Positions 25,848 through 33,612 of a stretch of 64,000 nucleotides of DNA are shown here, piece after piece. Location: the NCBI GenBank assembly GCA_016714045.1, contig JADJNY010000015.1, positions 248,001 to 312,000 on the forward strand, in the 5' to 3' direction. Within the stretch, counting starts at the first letter, position 1; every line of letters begins with the position of its first letter. Under the pieces are notes generated by a model. The model made no database searches. It was given only the letters and a program-made list of their open reading frames with translations, and was not told where the DNA came from. The stretch comes from Planctomycetota bacterium (GTDB taxonomy: Bacteria > Planctomycetota > UBA1135 > GCA-002686595). Both the position numbers and the translations under genes were made by a program.

Positions 25848-28499
25848 ATGAGGAGCAGCTACTTGGAGAAGGACGTCCCGGGCAAGCCCTCCTCAGGCGC
25901 CAACACGCCGATGATGGAGCAGTTCTGGCGCGCGAAGAAGCAGCACCCCGACGCGCTGCTCTTCTTCCGGATGGGCGACTTCTACGAGCTCTTCCACGAC
26001 GACGCCAAGGTCGTCTCCCGCGAGCTCGGCCTCACGCTGACCGCGCGCTCGAAAGGCGAGGACGCCATCCCCATGGCGGGCGTGCCCGTGCGCAGCGCCG
26101 ACTCGTACCTGCTCCGGCTCGTGGCGAAAGGGTTCAAGGTCGCGATCTGCGAGCAGCTGCAGGACCCGAAGACGACGAAGGGCATGGTCGATCGCGGCGT
26201 CGTGCGCGTCGTGACGGCCGGGACGTTGACCGAGGAGGACGCGCTCCGCGCGCGCGAGAACAACTACCTCGCGAGCCTGATCACCTCTGGAGACACGATC
26301 GCGATCGCCTGGGTCGACCTTTCCACCGGCCGGTTCCAGGTCATGGAGCTCCCACGCGCCCAGCTCGTCGACGAGATCGCGCGGATCGCGCCCGCGGAGC
26401 TCCTCTGGTCCTCCGACCTGCGCGGTGACGAATCGCCCGCGATCGCCGAGCTCCGCACGCAGCTCGGTCCGCGCATCAGCGAGCGCGATCCGTGGCGGTT
26501 CGAGCGCGAGTCGACCCTGCGCGTCCTGCTCTCGCACTTCCGCGTCGCCAGCCTCGAGGGCTTCGGCCTCGAGCACGACTCCTTGGCCGTGCCCGCCGCG
26601 GGAGCGCTCGTCGAGTACCTCCAGGAGACGCAGAAGACCGCGTGCCAGCACGTCCTGCGCATCGAGCGGGTCGATCCGTCGCGCTTCCTCGTGCTCGACC
26701 GCGCGACGAGCTCGTGCCTCGAGCTCTTCCGAACGCAGCGCGAGGGCCGCCAGGAAGGCACGCTGATCGAGGTGCTCGACGCCACGTCGACGCCGATGGG
26801 CGCTCGCCGGCTGCGCGATTGGCTCGCGCACCCTCTGCGCGAGGTCGAGCCTATCCTGCATCGGCAGCGCGCGGTGGCGGAGCTCCATGGCGCGCCGTTC
26901 GTGCGCGAAGAGCTGCGCGAGAAGCTCGCGAGCATGCTCGACGTCGAGCGCCTCGCGGCGAAGGTCGCGACGGGGCGAGCGCACGCGCGCGACCTGCGCG
27001 GGCTCGCGGATTCGCTCGACTGCGTCACGCCGATCCGCGACCGGCTTTCCTCCAGCTACTCCGCCTTCCTCGCCGAGCTGCGCGAGCGCCTCGATCCGCT
27101 GCGCGAGATCGTCGAGCGCATCCAGGCGACGCTGTCGGACGATCCGCCCCTCGCGCTACGCGAAGGCGGACTCGTCCGTCCGGGCTTCGACCCGCGCCTT
27201 GACGAACTGCGCGCGATCATGGGCGACGGGAAGTCGTGGATGGCGCGCTTCCAGGCCGAGGAGAGCAAGCGCGCCAACCTCCCGGGCTTGAAGATCGGGT
27301 TCAACTCCGTCTTCGGGTACTTCATCGAGGTGCCGCGCGGTCAGGTCGATCGCGTGCCGACGAACTACGTCCGCAAGCAGACGATCAAGGGCGGCGAGCG
27401 CTACATCACCCCCGAGCTGAAGGAGTACGAGGACAAGGTCCTGCACGCCGAGGAGAAGGCGCACGACCTCGAATACGAGATCTTCGTCCGCCTGCGCGAG
27501 GAGGTCGCGCGCGAGATTCCGCGCATCCTCGCGACCGCCGAGGCCGTCGCGATCGTCGATGCGCTCGCTGCGCTCGCGCAGCGCGCGGTCGAGAACCGCT
27601 ACGTCGCTCCGACGATCGACGACGGCGACGTGCTGCGCATCGTCGACGGCCGCCATCCCGTGGTCGAGCGCAACCCGCGCGGCGAGGCCTTCGTCCCGAA
27701 CGACAGCCGCCTCAACCGCTCGGACCGGATGATCACGATCCTCACCGGCCCGAACATGGCCGGCAAGTCGACCTACATCCGCCAGACGGCCTTGATCGTG
27801 CTGCTGGCGCAGATCGGCTCGTTCGTGCCCGCGACCGAGGCCCGCATCGGGGTCGTCGATCGCATTTTCACGCGCATCGGCGCGGCGGACGACATCGGCC
27901 GCAACGCATCGACCTTCATGGTCGAAATGCTCGAGATCGCGAACATCTTGAACAACGCCACGCCGCGGTCGCTCGTCGTGCTCGACGAAGTGGGCCGGGG
28001 CACGAGCACGTTCGACGGCCTCGCGCTCGCGTGGGCGATCGTGGAGCACCTGCACGAGAAGGTCCGCGCGCGCTCGCTCTTCGCGACGCACTACCACCAG
28101 CTCACGGACCTCGCGACGCGCCTCAAGGGCGTGTGCAACATGAACGTCGCCGTCCGCGAGTGGCACGACGAGATCGTGTTCCTGCACAAGATCGTGGACG
28201 GCGGAACGGATCGCTCGTACGGCATCCACGTCGCGCGCCTGGCCGGCGTGCCGGCGGAGGTCCTCACGCGCGCGAAGGAGATCCTGTCCGACATCGAGCG
28301 CGACGCGGAGGACCTCGCACCCCGCATCGCACGCAAGAACGCGAAGGCGAAGCCGGAGGAGCCCGGCAATCGCCAGCTCGGGCTCTGGGAAGTCGGCCGC
28401 AGCGCGATCGAGTCCGAGCTCGCCGCGGTCGATCTCGATCGGATGACGCCGATCGAGGCGATGCTGGTGCTGCGGGAGCTGAAGCAGATGCTGCCGTGA
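25848..28499 (+). CDS. mutS: DNA mismatch repair protein MutS
   Basis: Recognises mismatches and starts methyl-independent or -directed repair with MutL. 883 residues from ATG 25848; a longer in-frame reading from 25743 lacks conservation. Domain I has the mismatch-wedge motif 'FFRMGDFYELF' near residues 44-54. The ATPase has Walker A 'GPNMAGKSTYIRQTAL', the Q-loop region 'GAADDIGRNASTFMVEM' and Walker B 'SLVVLDEVGRGTSTFDG'. The C-terminus carries the helix-turn-helix dimer domain and the usual ending 'MTPIEAMLVLRELKQML'. Full-length MutS1. No mutL in the window. Confidence 0.97.
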   Translation: MRSSYLEKDVPGKPSSGANTPMMEQFWRAKKQHPDALLFFRMGDFYELFHDDAKVVSRELGLTLTARSKGEDAIPMAGVPVRSADSYLLRLVAKGFKVAICEQLQDPKTTKGMVDRGVVRVVTAGTLTEEDALRARENNYLASLITSGDTIAIAWVDLSTGRFQVMELPRAQLVDEIARIAPAELLWSSDLRGDESPAIAELRTQLGPRISERDPWRFERESTLRVLLSHFRVASLEGFGLEHDSLAVPAAGALVEYLQETQKTACQHVLRIERVDPSRFLVLDRATSSCLELFRTQREGRQEGTLIEVLDATSTPMGARRLRDWLAHPLREVEPILHRQRAVAELHGAPFVREELREKLASMLDVERLAAKVATGRAHARDLRGLADSLDCVTPIRDRLSSSYSAFLAELRERLDPLREIVERIQATLSDDPPLALREGGLVRPGFDPRLDELRAIMGDGKSWMARFQAEESKRANLPGLKIGFNSVFGYFIEVPRGQVDRVPTNYVRKQTIKGGERYITPELKEYEDKVLHAEEKAHDLEYEIFVRLREEVAREIPRILATAEAVAIVDALAALAQRAVENRYVAPTIDDGDVLRIVDGRHPVVERNPRGEAFVPNDSRLNRSDRMITILTGPNMAGKSTYIRQTALIVLLAQIGSFVPATEARIGVVDRIFTRIGAADDIGRNASTFMVEMLEIANILNNATPRSLVVLDEVGRGTSTFDGLALAWAIVEHLHEKVRARSLFATHYHQLTDLATRLKGVCNMNVAVREWHDEIVFLHKIVDGGTDRSYGIHVARLAGVPAEVLTRAKEILSDIERDAEDLAPRIARKNAKAKPEEPGNRQLGLWEVGRSAIESELAAVDLDRMTPIEAMLVLRELKQMLP

Positions 28500-28608
28500 G
28501 GACGGCGCGCCGGCGGACGAGGGGGTCTCGTTCGCGCGGGCAGGATGCGCTGGCAACGAGGGACGGAGCTGGTGGTGCCCGCTGCGTGAGAACTCCCTGG
28601 CGGAGTGC

Positions 28609-29502
28609 TCAGGCCGTCAGGACTTCGACGCCCTGCGGACCCAGGTAGATCGAGTGCTCGTACTGCGCGACCATGACACCCTCGTCTTCGACGAGCGGCG
28701 GGTAACGCACGAGCGATCCCTGGCGCGCGAGCTTCGAGAGCGTGTCCTCGACCATCTCGCGATCGAGGTGGTTGAAGTAGCGACGCGCGATCGGGAGCCC
28801 ACGCCAGCCTTCGATCGCCTTGAGCACCTCGCGGTCGAGGCCCTTCGCCTTGACGGGCGGCCGGACGAGCATGAAGACCTCGGCCTTGCCCGCCTCGCGG
28901 ATGTAGCCGCGTCCCGTGCTCGCGAACGGTTCGATCGCGAAGACCATTCCGCTGCGGAGCGAGCCGCCGCCGCGCTCCGCGTAGTTCGGGATCTGCGGCG
29001 CGGTGTGCACCTTCCATCGACCGAGCCCGTGGCCGGTCAGGTTGCGCACGGGCTGGAAACCGGCCTTCGTGATCGTGCGCTCGATGGCGCCGCCGATCTC
29101 CCCGACCTGCACGCCGTCTCGGATGGCCAGGATCGCCGCGGACAGCGCGTTGCGCGCCGATTCGATCAGCGGCGTCCAGCGCTTGTCCGCCGAGAGATCG
29201 ACGCTGGCCGCCGTGTCGGCGACGTAGCCGTCGACGTGGACGCCGATGTCGACCTTGACGCAGTCGCCTTCCTCGTACGCCTGCTCGTCCTCCGGGCTCG
29301 AACAGTAGTGCGCCGCGACGAAGTTGCGGCTCGATTGGGCCGGGAAGCCGGGCTCACCGCCCTGCTCGCGGATGCGCGCCTCGATCGTCTCGAGAACATG
29401 CCGGATGCGGACTCCGGGCCGGATGTTCTCCTTGGCCCACTCGCGACATTCCGACGCGATCCGGCCCGCCTTGCGAAAGGAGTCGAGTGCTGCTTGTTCC
29501 AC
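28609..29502 (-). CDS. map: Methionine aminopeptidase, type II (archaeal/eukaryotic class)
   Basis: Removes the initiator Met from nascent proteins. 297 residues from GTG 29502 ('EQAALDSFRKAGRIASECR'); upstream in-frame sequence is Pro/Arg-rich and unlike the family. Metal ligands: 'KVDIGVHVDGYVADTA' (two Asp), 'TGHGLGRWKVH' (His, followed by the second His of type II), 'FAIEPFAS' (Glu) and 'VAQYEHSIYL' (Glu). The roughly 60-residue helical insert between the last two Glu motifs ('LDREVLKAIEGWRGLPIAR' onward) is the type II mark; type I bacterial enzymes lack it. Most bacteria have type I. Type II suggests lateral acquisition or an additional copy. Confidence 0.85.
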   Translation of the reverse strand: MEQAALDSFRKAGRIASECREWAKENIRPGVRIRHVLETIEARIREQGGEPGFPAQSSRNFVAAHYCSSPEDEQAYEEGDCVKVDIGVHVDGYVADTAASVDLSADKRWTPLIESARNALSAAILAIRDGVQVGEIGGAIERTITKAGFQPVRNLTGHGLGRWKVHTAPQIPNYAERGGGSLRSGMVFAIEPFASTGRGYIREAGKAEVFMLVRPPVKAKGLDREVLKAIEGWRGLPIARRYFNHLDREMVEDTLSKLARQGSLVRYPPLVEDEGVMVAQYEHSIYLGPQGVEVLTA

Positions 29503-29603
29503 GGGGGGAGGATACGGGGGCCGTCCCCCACGGGGAAGCGCGCGCGACCCGCGGTTCCTCCGGGGCCGTTGCACGAGCGCGTGGATTCACCGATAGTCGC
29601 GGC

Positions 29604-30053
29604 ATGGTCGGTCTCTGGAGAGAGCCGTCTGGCGGAGCGCCCCGCGTCCTCCACCGGTTCGGTCGCTTCCTGTGCGTCGTGCTGGTCGCGAGCGCATGCC
29701 GCACCACGACCCAGGAGTCTCCGGTCGGCGCGCAGGAGTTCACTCCGACGCAGGCCACGGTCCAGGAGACGTGGGAAGTGCGCAGCGGGCTCGAGCTCCA
29801 TGGGTTCGTCGTGCGGTACGCGTCGAACGATGCGCCGCCGCGCATCTACTTCCTCGTCCAGAACCGCGATCGCCAGGACCTGGGGCTGATCGACGCGTTC
29901 GGACGCGCCTGGCGTTACCAGGCCCACGAACGCGAGTCGGAGTGGGTGACCACCGGCACGGTCCTCCAAGGTGCGCGGGCGATCCTCGGCACCGGGCTCG
30001 AGGCGGAGATGGTCGAGGTTCGAGACGACGGCGCTGCCCGACCGGGGTCCTGA
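29604..30053 (+). CDS. Lipoprotein of unknown function
   Basis: 149 residues from ATG 29604; earlier in-frame sequence is not protein-like. 'FGRFLCVVLVASAC' ends in a lipobox-like SAC. The mature part contains 'ATVQETWEVRSGLELHGFVV' and 'PRIYFLVQNRDRQDLGLIDA', suggesting a small beta domain. No family recognised. It is divergent from the type II aminopeptidase gene (101-bp gap). Confidence 0.65.
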   Translation: MVGLWREPSGGAPRVLHRFGRFLCVVLVASACRTTTQESPVGAQEFTPTQATVQETWEVRSGLELHGFVVRYASNDAPPRIYFLVQNRDRQDLGLIDAFGRAWRYQAHERESEWVTTGTVLQGARAILGTGLEAEMVEVRDDGAARPGS

Positions 30054-30712
30054 CCACCCTGGCGCGCGGCGAGCCCGCGGACCTTGCCCGCGGAGACGGG
30101 GCGGCGTCCGGCCAGCGGAGCAGCGAGTCCCAGGCAGCGCTCGATCGGCTCGCGAGAGCTCCTCCGACCCGGGCCGGCGCAGGGTCCGCGATGCGGAGCC
30201 GACGCGTGAGCCCCTGGTGTCCCTCGCCCCGATCGTCCCCACGGGGCAGGTCGCTCCCGATCGGCCTGGACCGCTCCGCCCCGCATCCGGGAGTGCAGGC
30301 ACGCTCCCCAGACCGGACGCCCAGTCCTGGACCCGCAGCACGAGGCCGGCCCACCCGGACTCGCGCTCCCCGCGCAGGTCCGAGCGATTCCCGAGTCCGG
30401 TCTCCCCTCCACCCTCGGCCCCAGCGCCCTCGAGCGCCTCCAAGCCCTTGGCCCGACTCGCCCGGTGACCCGCAGACGGTCGTTTCCCTCCGGAGATCGC
30501 GGCGTGCGCACGGAGCCTCCTTCAGCGCTCGACGAGGACGGACCGAAGACGTGCTCCATCGCGGCCGGTTTCTGCGGAGAACGAGCCCGCGACCGGTGGG
30601 GTTTCCCTCAATCCGCGCCGGTGATTGCCCGAAAAGACCCTGCGGTCGGCGCCCCCCACGGCCTGCCCGCACCCCCCCAGAACGCCAGTCAGAGCTCCAA
30701 CGGGTCCTCCTC
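30054..30712. other. 659-bp gap without a supported gene
   Basis: Long open frames cross this stretch on both strands because stop codons are rare at this GC content, but their translations are Pro/Arg/Ser-rich with no domain pattern and no ribosome site. It could serve as a long leader for the downstream kinase. No strong repeat or terminator was seen. Confidence 0.5.
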
Positions 30713-31639
30713 ATGATCAAGCTGGAAGCAGGTGAGCGCATCGGTTCCTACCGGGTCCTCGAGTTCCTCGCTCGAGGCGGTTTCGCGCTCGTCTACCTCG
30801 CCGAAGACGGCGAGGGCCGAAAGGTCGCCCTCAAGATCGGTGACGTCGCGGGCGGCGGCCGCTACGTGACGCGCTTCCTCGAGATCACGGGTCAGCGTCG
30901 CCCCGAGGGCATCAGCCCCGACGAGACACCCGCCGAGGCGATCTTCTTCCGCCAGGACGGCGTGCGCATCGACTTCCTCGACGTGCACGAGATCGACGAC
31001 CTGCTCCGCAACGAGGCGCGGATGCTGAACGAGGTCAAGAACCCGAACCTCGTCCAGATGCGTGAGTGCTTCACGCACGAAGGCCGCCCGGTGCTCGCGA
31101 TGGAGTACGCGCGCGGCAAGACGCTGCGCGAGAAGATCCGCGCGCTCGAGGGCATCCGCCTCAACTGGTTCCTCACGATCGTGAGGACGCTGCAGAAGCT
31201 CAACAAGGCCGGCCAGCTCGCCTACCACGGCGACCTCAAGCCCGAGAACATCGTGATCAAGCCGTCGGGCTCCGTCGTGATGCTCGACCCGGCGATGCGC
31301 ATCGACGAGCGCGGCGTCATCACGACGACGCCGCACTACAACCCGCTGCTCCTCCGCGACTCGAAGGCGGACGTCATGGGCGTGGGGATCATGCTCTACG
31401 AGATCCTGACCGGCGTCCTGCCGTTCGACGAAGTGCCGTGGCAGTACGCCGGCCGCGAGCAGGGCGGAGAGGTGGAGCGCATGAGCCTCTCCTACTTCCT
31501 CTCCTACCCGCCGCCGAAGGACCTGAACCCGAACACCCCCGACGCGCTCGCCCGCATCGTGTACCGGTGCCTCACCGTGCCGGACTACGGCCTGCCCGAG
31601 CTCGAGAAGGACCTGGTCGACTTCCTGCGCAAGGAATGA
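30713..31639 (+). CDS. Small Ser/Thr-type protein kinase with non-canonical HGD and DPA motifs
   Basis: 308 residues from ATG 30713. The glycine-rich loop is 'LARGGFALVYLAEDG', the ATP Lys is in 'VALKIG' and the alpha-C Glu in 'RNEARMLNEV'. The catalytic loop is 'YHGDLKPENIVI' (HGD in place of HRD), and the Mg loop is 'VVMLDPAMRID' (DPA in place of DFG). All key catalytic residues (Lys, Glu, Asp, Asn, Asp) remain, so activity is plausible, with altered activation-loop control (non-RD class). No transmembrane or sensory domain. A terminator follows at 31676-31706. Confidence 0.85.
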   Translation: MIKLEAGERIGSYRVLEFLARGGFALVYLAEDGEGRKVALKIGDVAGGGRYVTRFLEITGQRRPEGISPDETPAEAIFFRQDGVRIDFLDVHEIDDLLRNEARMLNEVKNPNLVQMRECFTHEGRPVLAMEYARGKTLREKIRALEGIRLNWFLTIVRTLQKLNKAGQLAYHGDLKPENIVIKPSGSVVMLDPAMRIDERGVITTTPHYNPLLLRDSKADVMGVGIMLYEILTGVLPFDEVPWQYAGREQGGEVERMSLSYFLSYPPPKDLNPNTPDALARIVYRCLTVPDYGLPELEKDLVDFLRKE

Positions 31640-31675
31640 GACCACGCGTCGGCTCCGCGTGAGTCCGACTCCAGG

Positions 31676-31706
31676 GCCCCGGCCGCGCGCCGGGGCTCTT
31701 GCTTTT
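31676..31706 (+). terminator. Intrinsic terminator after the small kinase
   Basis: Stem GCCCCGG (31676-31682) pairs with CCGGGGC (31690-31696), seven-base loop, followed by TCTTGCTTTT. It lies 37 bp after the kinase stop. Confidence 0.7.
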
Positions 31707-31738
31707 CAGCGCCGAGTTGCGCGCCCTCCGGAAACAGA

Positions 31739-31764
31739 ATTCGGGGCGGCGGTCCGCCCCGAAT
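31739..31764. other. Perfect 11-bp hairpin between convergent genes
   Basis: ATTCGGGGCGG (31739-31749) pairs fully with CCGCCCCGAAT (31754-31764), four-base loop CGGT. No T-run on either side. It lies between two other terminators in the convergent gap; possibly a bidirectional block. Confidence 0.5.
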
Positions 31765-31833
31765 CGCACCCAGACCTCGCAGCTCGCCGCGCGCTCCCTT
31801 CTTCAGGCGACGCCTCCAACGGGCGCCCCAAAA

Positions 31834-31870
31834 CGCCGAGAACCCCGGCATTTCCGCCGAGGTTCTCGCC
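31834..31870 (-). terminator. Intrinsic terminator after the leucine dehydrogenase-like gene
   Basis: On the minus strand CGAGAACC (31868-31861) pairs with GGTTCTCG (31844-31837), with an inner CGGC/GCCG stem, followed by GCGTTTTGG. It is about 20 bp past the gene's stop. Confidence 0.7.
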
Positions 31871-31890
31871 AGCAGACCGGTGCGCGCGAA

Positions 31891-32958
31891 CTACTTGCGC
31901 GCCTTCGCCTTCTTGCCCGCCGCGACGCGCTCTTCCGCGAGTCGCACGGCCGCTTCGCCGGTCGGGATACGCTCCTTCTTCGCGATCTCGAACACCTTCT
32001 TCAGGTTGTCGTAGATGCGATCGATCTTGCGGTACGACGCGGCCTCGTCGTACCCGCCCGGCAGGAGCTCGACGCTGACGTTGATGATGCCGCCCGCGTT
32101 GATCACGAAGTCCGGCGCGTAGACGATCCCGCGCTGGACGAGCTCGCGCCCGTGCTTCGCCGGATCGAGGAGCTGGTTGTTCGCCGCGCCGCCGATCGCC
32201 TTGCACTTGAGGCGCGGGATCGTGTCGTCATTGAGACCCGCACCGCGCGCGCACGGCACGTACACGTCGCACGCGACGTCGACGTGGCCCTTGTCGGGCA
32301 CGGACTCGAAGCCGTGCTCCTTCTTCAGCTGCGCGACCTTCTCTTCGTTGATGTCGCAGATGACGATCTTCGCGCCCTCGTTCTTGAGGAGCACCGCGAG
32401 GCGACCGCCGACGGCGCCGACGCCTTGGACGAGAAACGTCTTGCCCTTGAAGTCGGGCTTGCCGAACGCCTCCTCCATCACGGCGCGCAGGCCGACGAGG
32501 CAGCCCTTCGCCGTGTACGGGCTCGGGTTGCCGGAGCTGCCCGACTCGCGCGAGAGGCCCGTGACCCACTTCGTCTCCGTGCGGACGACCTCGAGGTCCG
32601 GGATGCCGATGTTCATGTCCTCGGCGGTGATGTACTGGCCCTCGAGGCTGTTCACGAAGCGCCCCATCGCCTTGAAGAGCGCGGGGGACTTCAGCGCCTT
32701 CGGGTCGCCGATGATCACGGACTTGCCGCCGCCGAGGCCCGTCTCCGCGACGGCCGACTTGTGCGTCATGCCCTTCGAGAGGCGCAGCACGTCGAAGAGC
32801 GCTTCGTCCTCCGACGTGTAGGGCAGCATGCGCATGCCGCCGAGCGCAGGCCCCAGCGTCGTGTCGTGGACTGCGATCAGCGCGTGCAGGCCGGACTTCT
32901 GATCACGGCAGCGGACGACCTTCTCGTAGCCGTCGACTTCGATCTCGGTGATTTCCAT
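31891..32958 (-). CDS. Leucine/valine dehydrogenase-like amino acid dehydrogenase
   Basis: NAD-dependent oxidative deamination of branched-chain (or phenylalanine) amino acids. 355 residues from ATG 32958, the usual leucine dehydrogenase length and shorter than glutamate dehydrogenase; in-frame sequence upstream is unlike the family. Motifs are 'GPALGGMRML' and the catalytic-lysine segment 'ETGLGGGKSVI', 'AEDMNIG', and the Rossmann motif 'VQGVGAVGG' near residue 180. 'IGGAANNQL' and 'FVINAGGIINV' are also conserved. No neighbours in the pathway. The exact substrate is not fixed by the sequence. Confidence 0.88.
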   Translation of the reverse strand: MEITEIEVDGYEKVVRCRDQKSGLHALIAVHDTTLGPALGGMRMLPYTSEDEALFDVLRLSKGMTHKSAVAETGLGGGKSVIIGDPKALKSPALFKAMGRFVNSLEGQYITAEDMNIGIPDLEVVRTETKWVTGLSRESGSSGNPSPYTAKGCLVGLRAVMEEAFGKPDFKGKTFLVQGVGAVGGRLAVLLKNEGAKIVICDINEEKVAQLKKEHGFESVPDKGHVDVACDVYVPCARGAGLNDDTIPRLKCKAIGGAANNQLLDPAKHGRELVQRGIVYAPDFVINAGGIINVSVELLPGGYDEAASYRKIDRIYDNLKKVFEIAKKERIPTGEAAVRLAEERVAAGKKAKARK

Positions 32959-33289
32959 CGGAGGAAGCGCGGGCGGGCCCGCGTCGAACAACTGGGGACT
33001 GAACGTGAGAAAGGCCGTCGACACGGGCTCGAAGCACCGCGCCAGGGCGTGAAAGGCGCAGCATTCTAGGGAGGACGCCACGGGGTGTCGAGGCACGGAT
33101 CGGGACCGCGACGAGGATCTCAGCGCCCCGCTCGCGCTGGAAAACCGCCTTCACGCGCTCCAAACCGCGCAGGAACGGGCCCAGCTGCGGCGATCGCCGT
33201 AGTTTCGGCTCGGGGAGTGCGAACCGGGGTCGGGACGAGGCGCTCGGAGTCGGAGACGCGCCGTCGGGGCGGTCGAGTGCGCGGGGTGC

Positions 33290-33530
33290 TTGGGGCTCGG
33301 TGCTCGGGGTGCTCGGGGTGCTCTGCGCGCGACGCTCCGCGCTCAGCTCTCGGTGCTCAGCTCTCGGTGCTCAGCTCTCGGTGCTCTGCTCTCGGTGCTC
33401 GGTGCTCGGTGCTCGGTGCGCTCGGTGCGCTCGGTGCGCTCGGTGCGCTCGGTGCGCTCGGTGCGCTCGGTGCGCTCGGTGCGCTCGGCGCGCTCGGTGC
33501 GCTCGGTGCGCTCGGTGCGCTCGGTGCTCG
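33290..33530. repeat. Compound minisatellite: 14-bp and 7-bp units leading into twelve 9-bp units
   Basis: GTGCTCG-type 7-bp units and four 14-bp units (TCAGCTCTCGGTGC) run to about 33415, followed by exactly twelve units of GTGCGCTCG at 33416-33523 with one variant. The array fills much of the 654-bp gap 32959-33612 between the dehydrogenase-like gene and topA; no gene was supported there. The 9-bp unit differs at one base from the unit inside the esterase at 5227-5334. Confidence 0.9.
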
Positions 33531-33566
33531 CGGGGAGCGCGGTGAGCAAGCGGCCCGAACGACGCC

Positions 33567-33585
33567 AGCCCGGCGGGGCCGGGCT
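33567..33585 (-). terminator. Hairpin 28 bp past the topA stop
   Basis: AGCCCGGC (33567-33574) pairs with GCCGGGCT (33578-33585), three-base loop. There is no clear T-run, so it may be a weak terminator or an RNA-stabilising stem for topA. Confidence 0.45.
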
Positions 33586-33612
33586 CGCGGTGCGCAAGAT
33601 GAACGCGCGCGC

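Noticed and set aside
30054..31639. One 655-residue protein starting at 29672 through the gap into the kinase
   Set aside because: The first half is Pro/Arg/Ser-rich without domain pattern and overlaps the lipoprotein gene. The kinase begins naturally at 30713 with its own ATG and a clear glycine-rich loop.
33290..33597. A short gene reading the 9-bp array as an Arg-Thr-Glu repeat on the minus strand
   Set aside because: No ribosome site or domain. The array is next to topA's terminator hairpin, and only the frame-preserving unit keeps it open.
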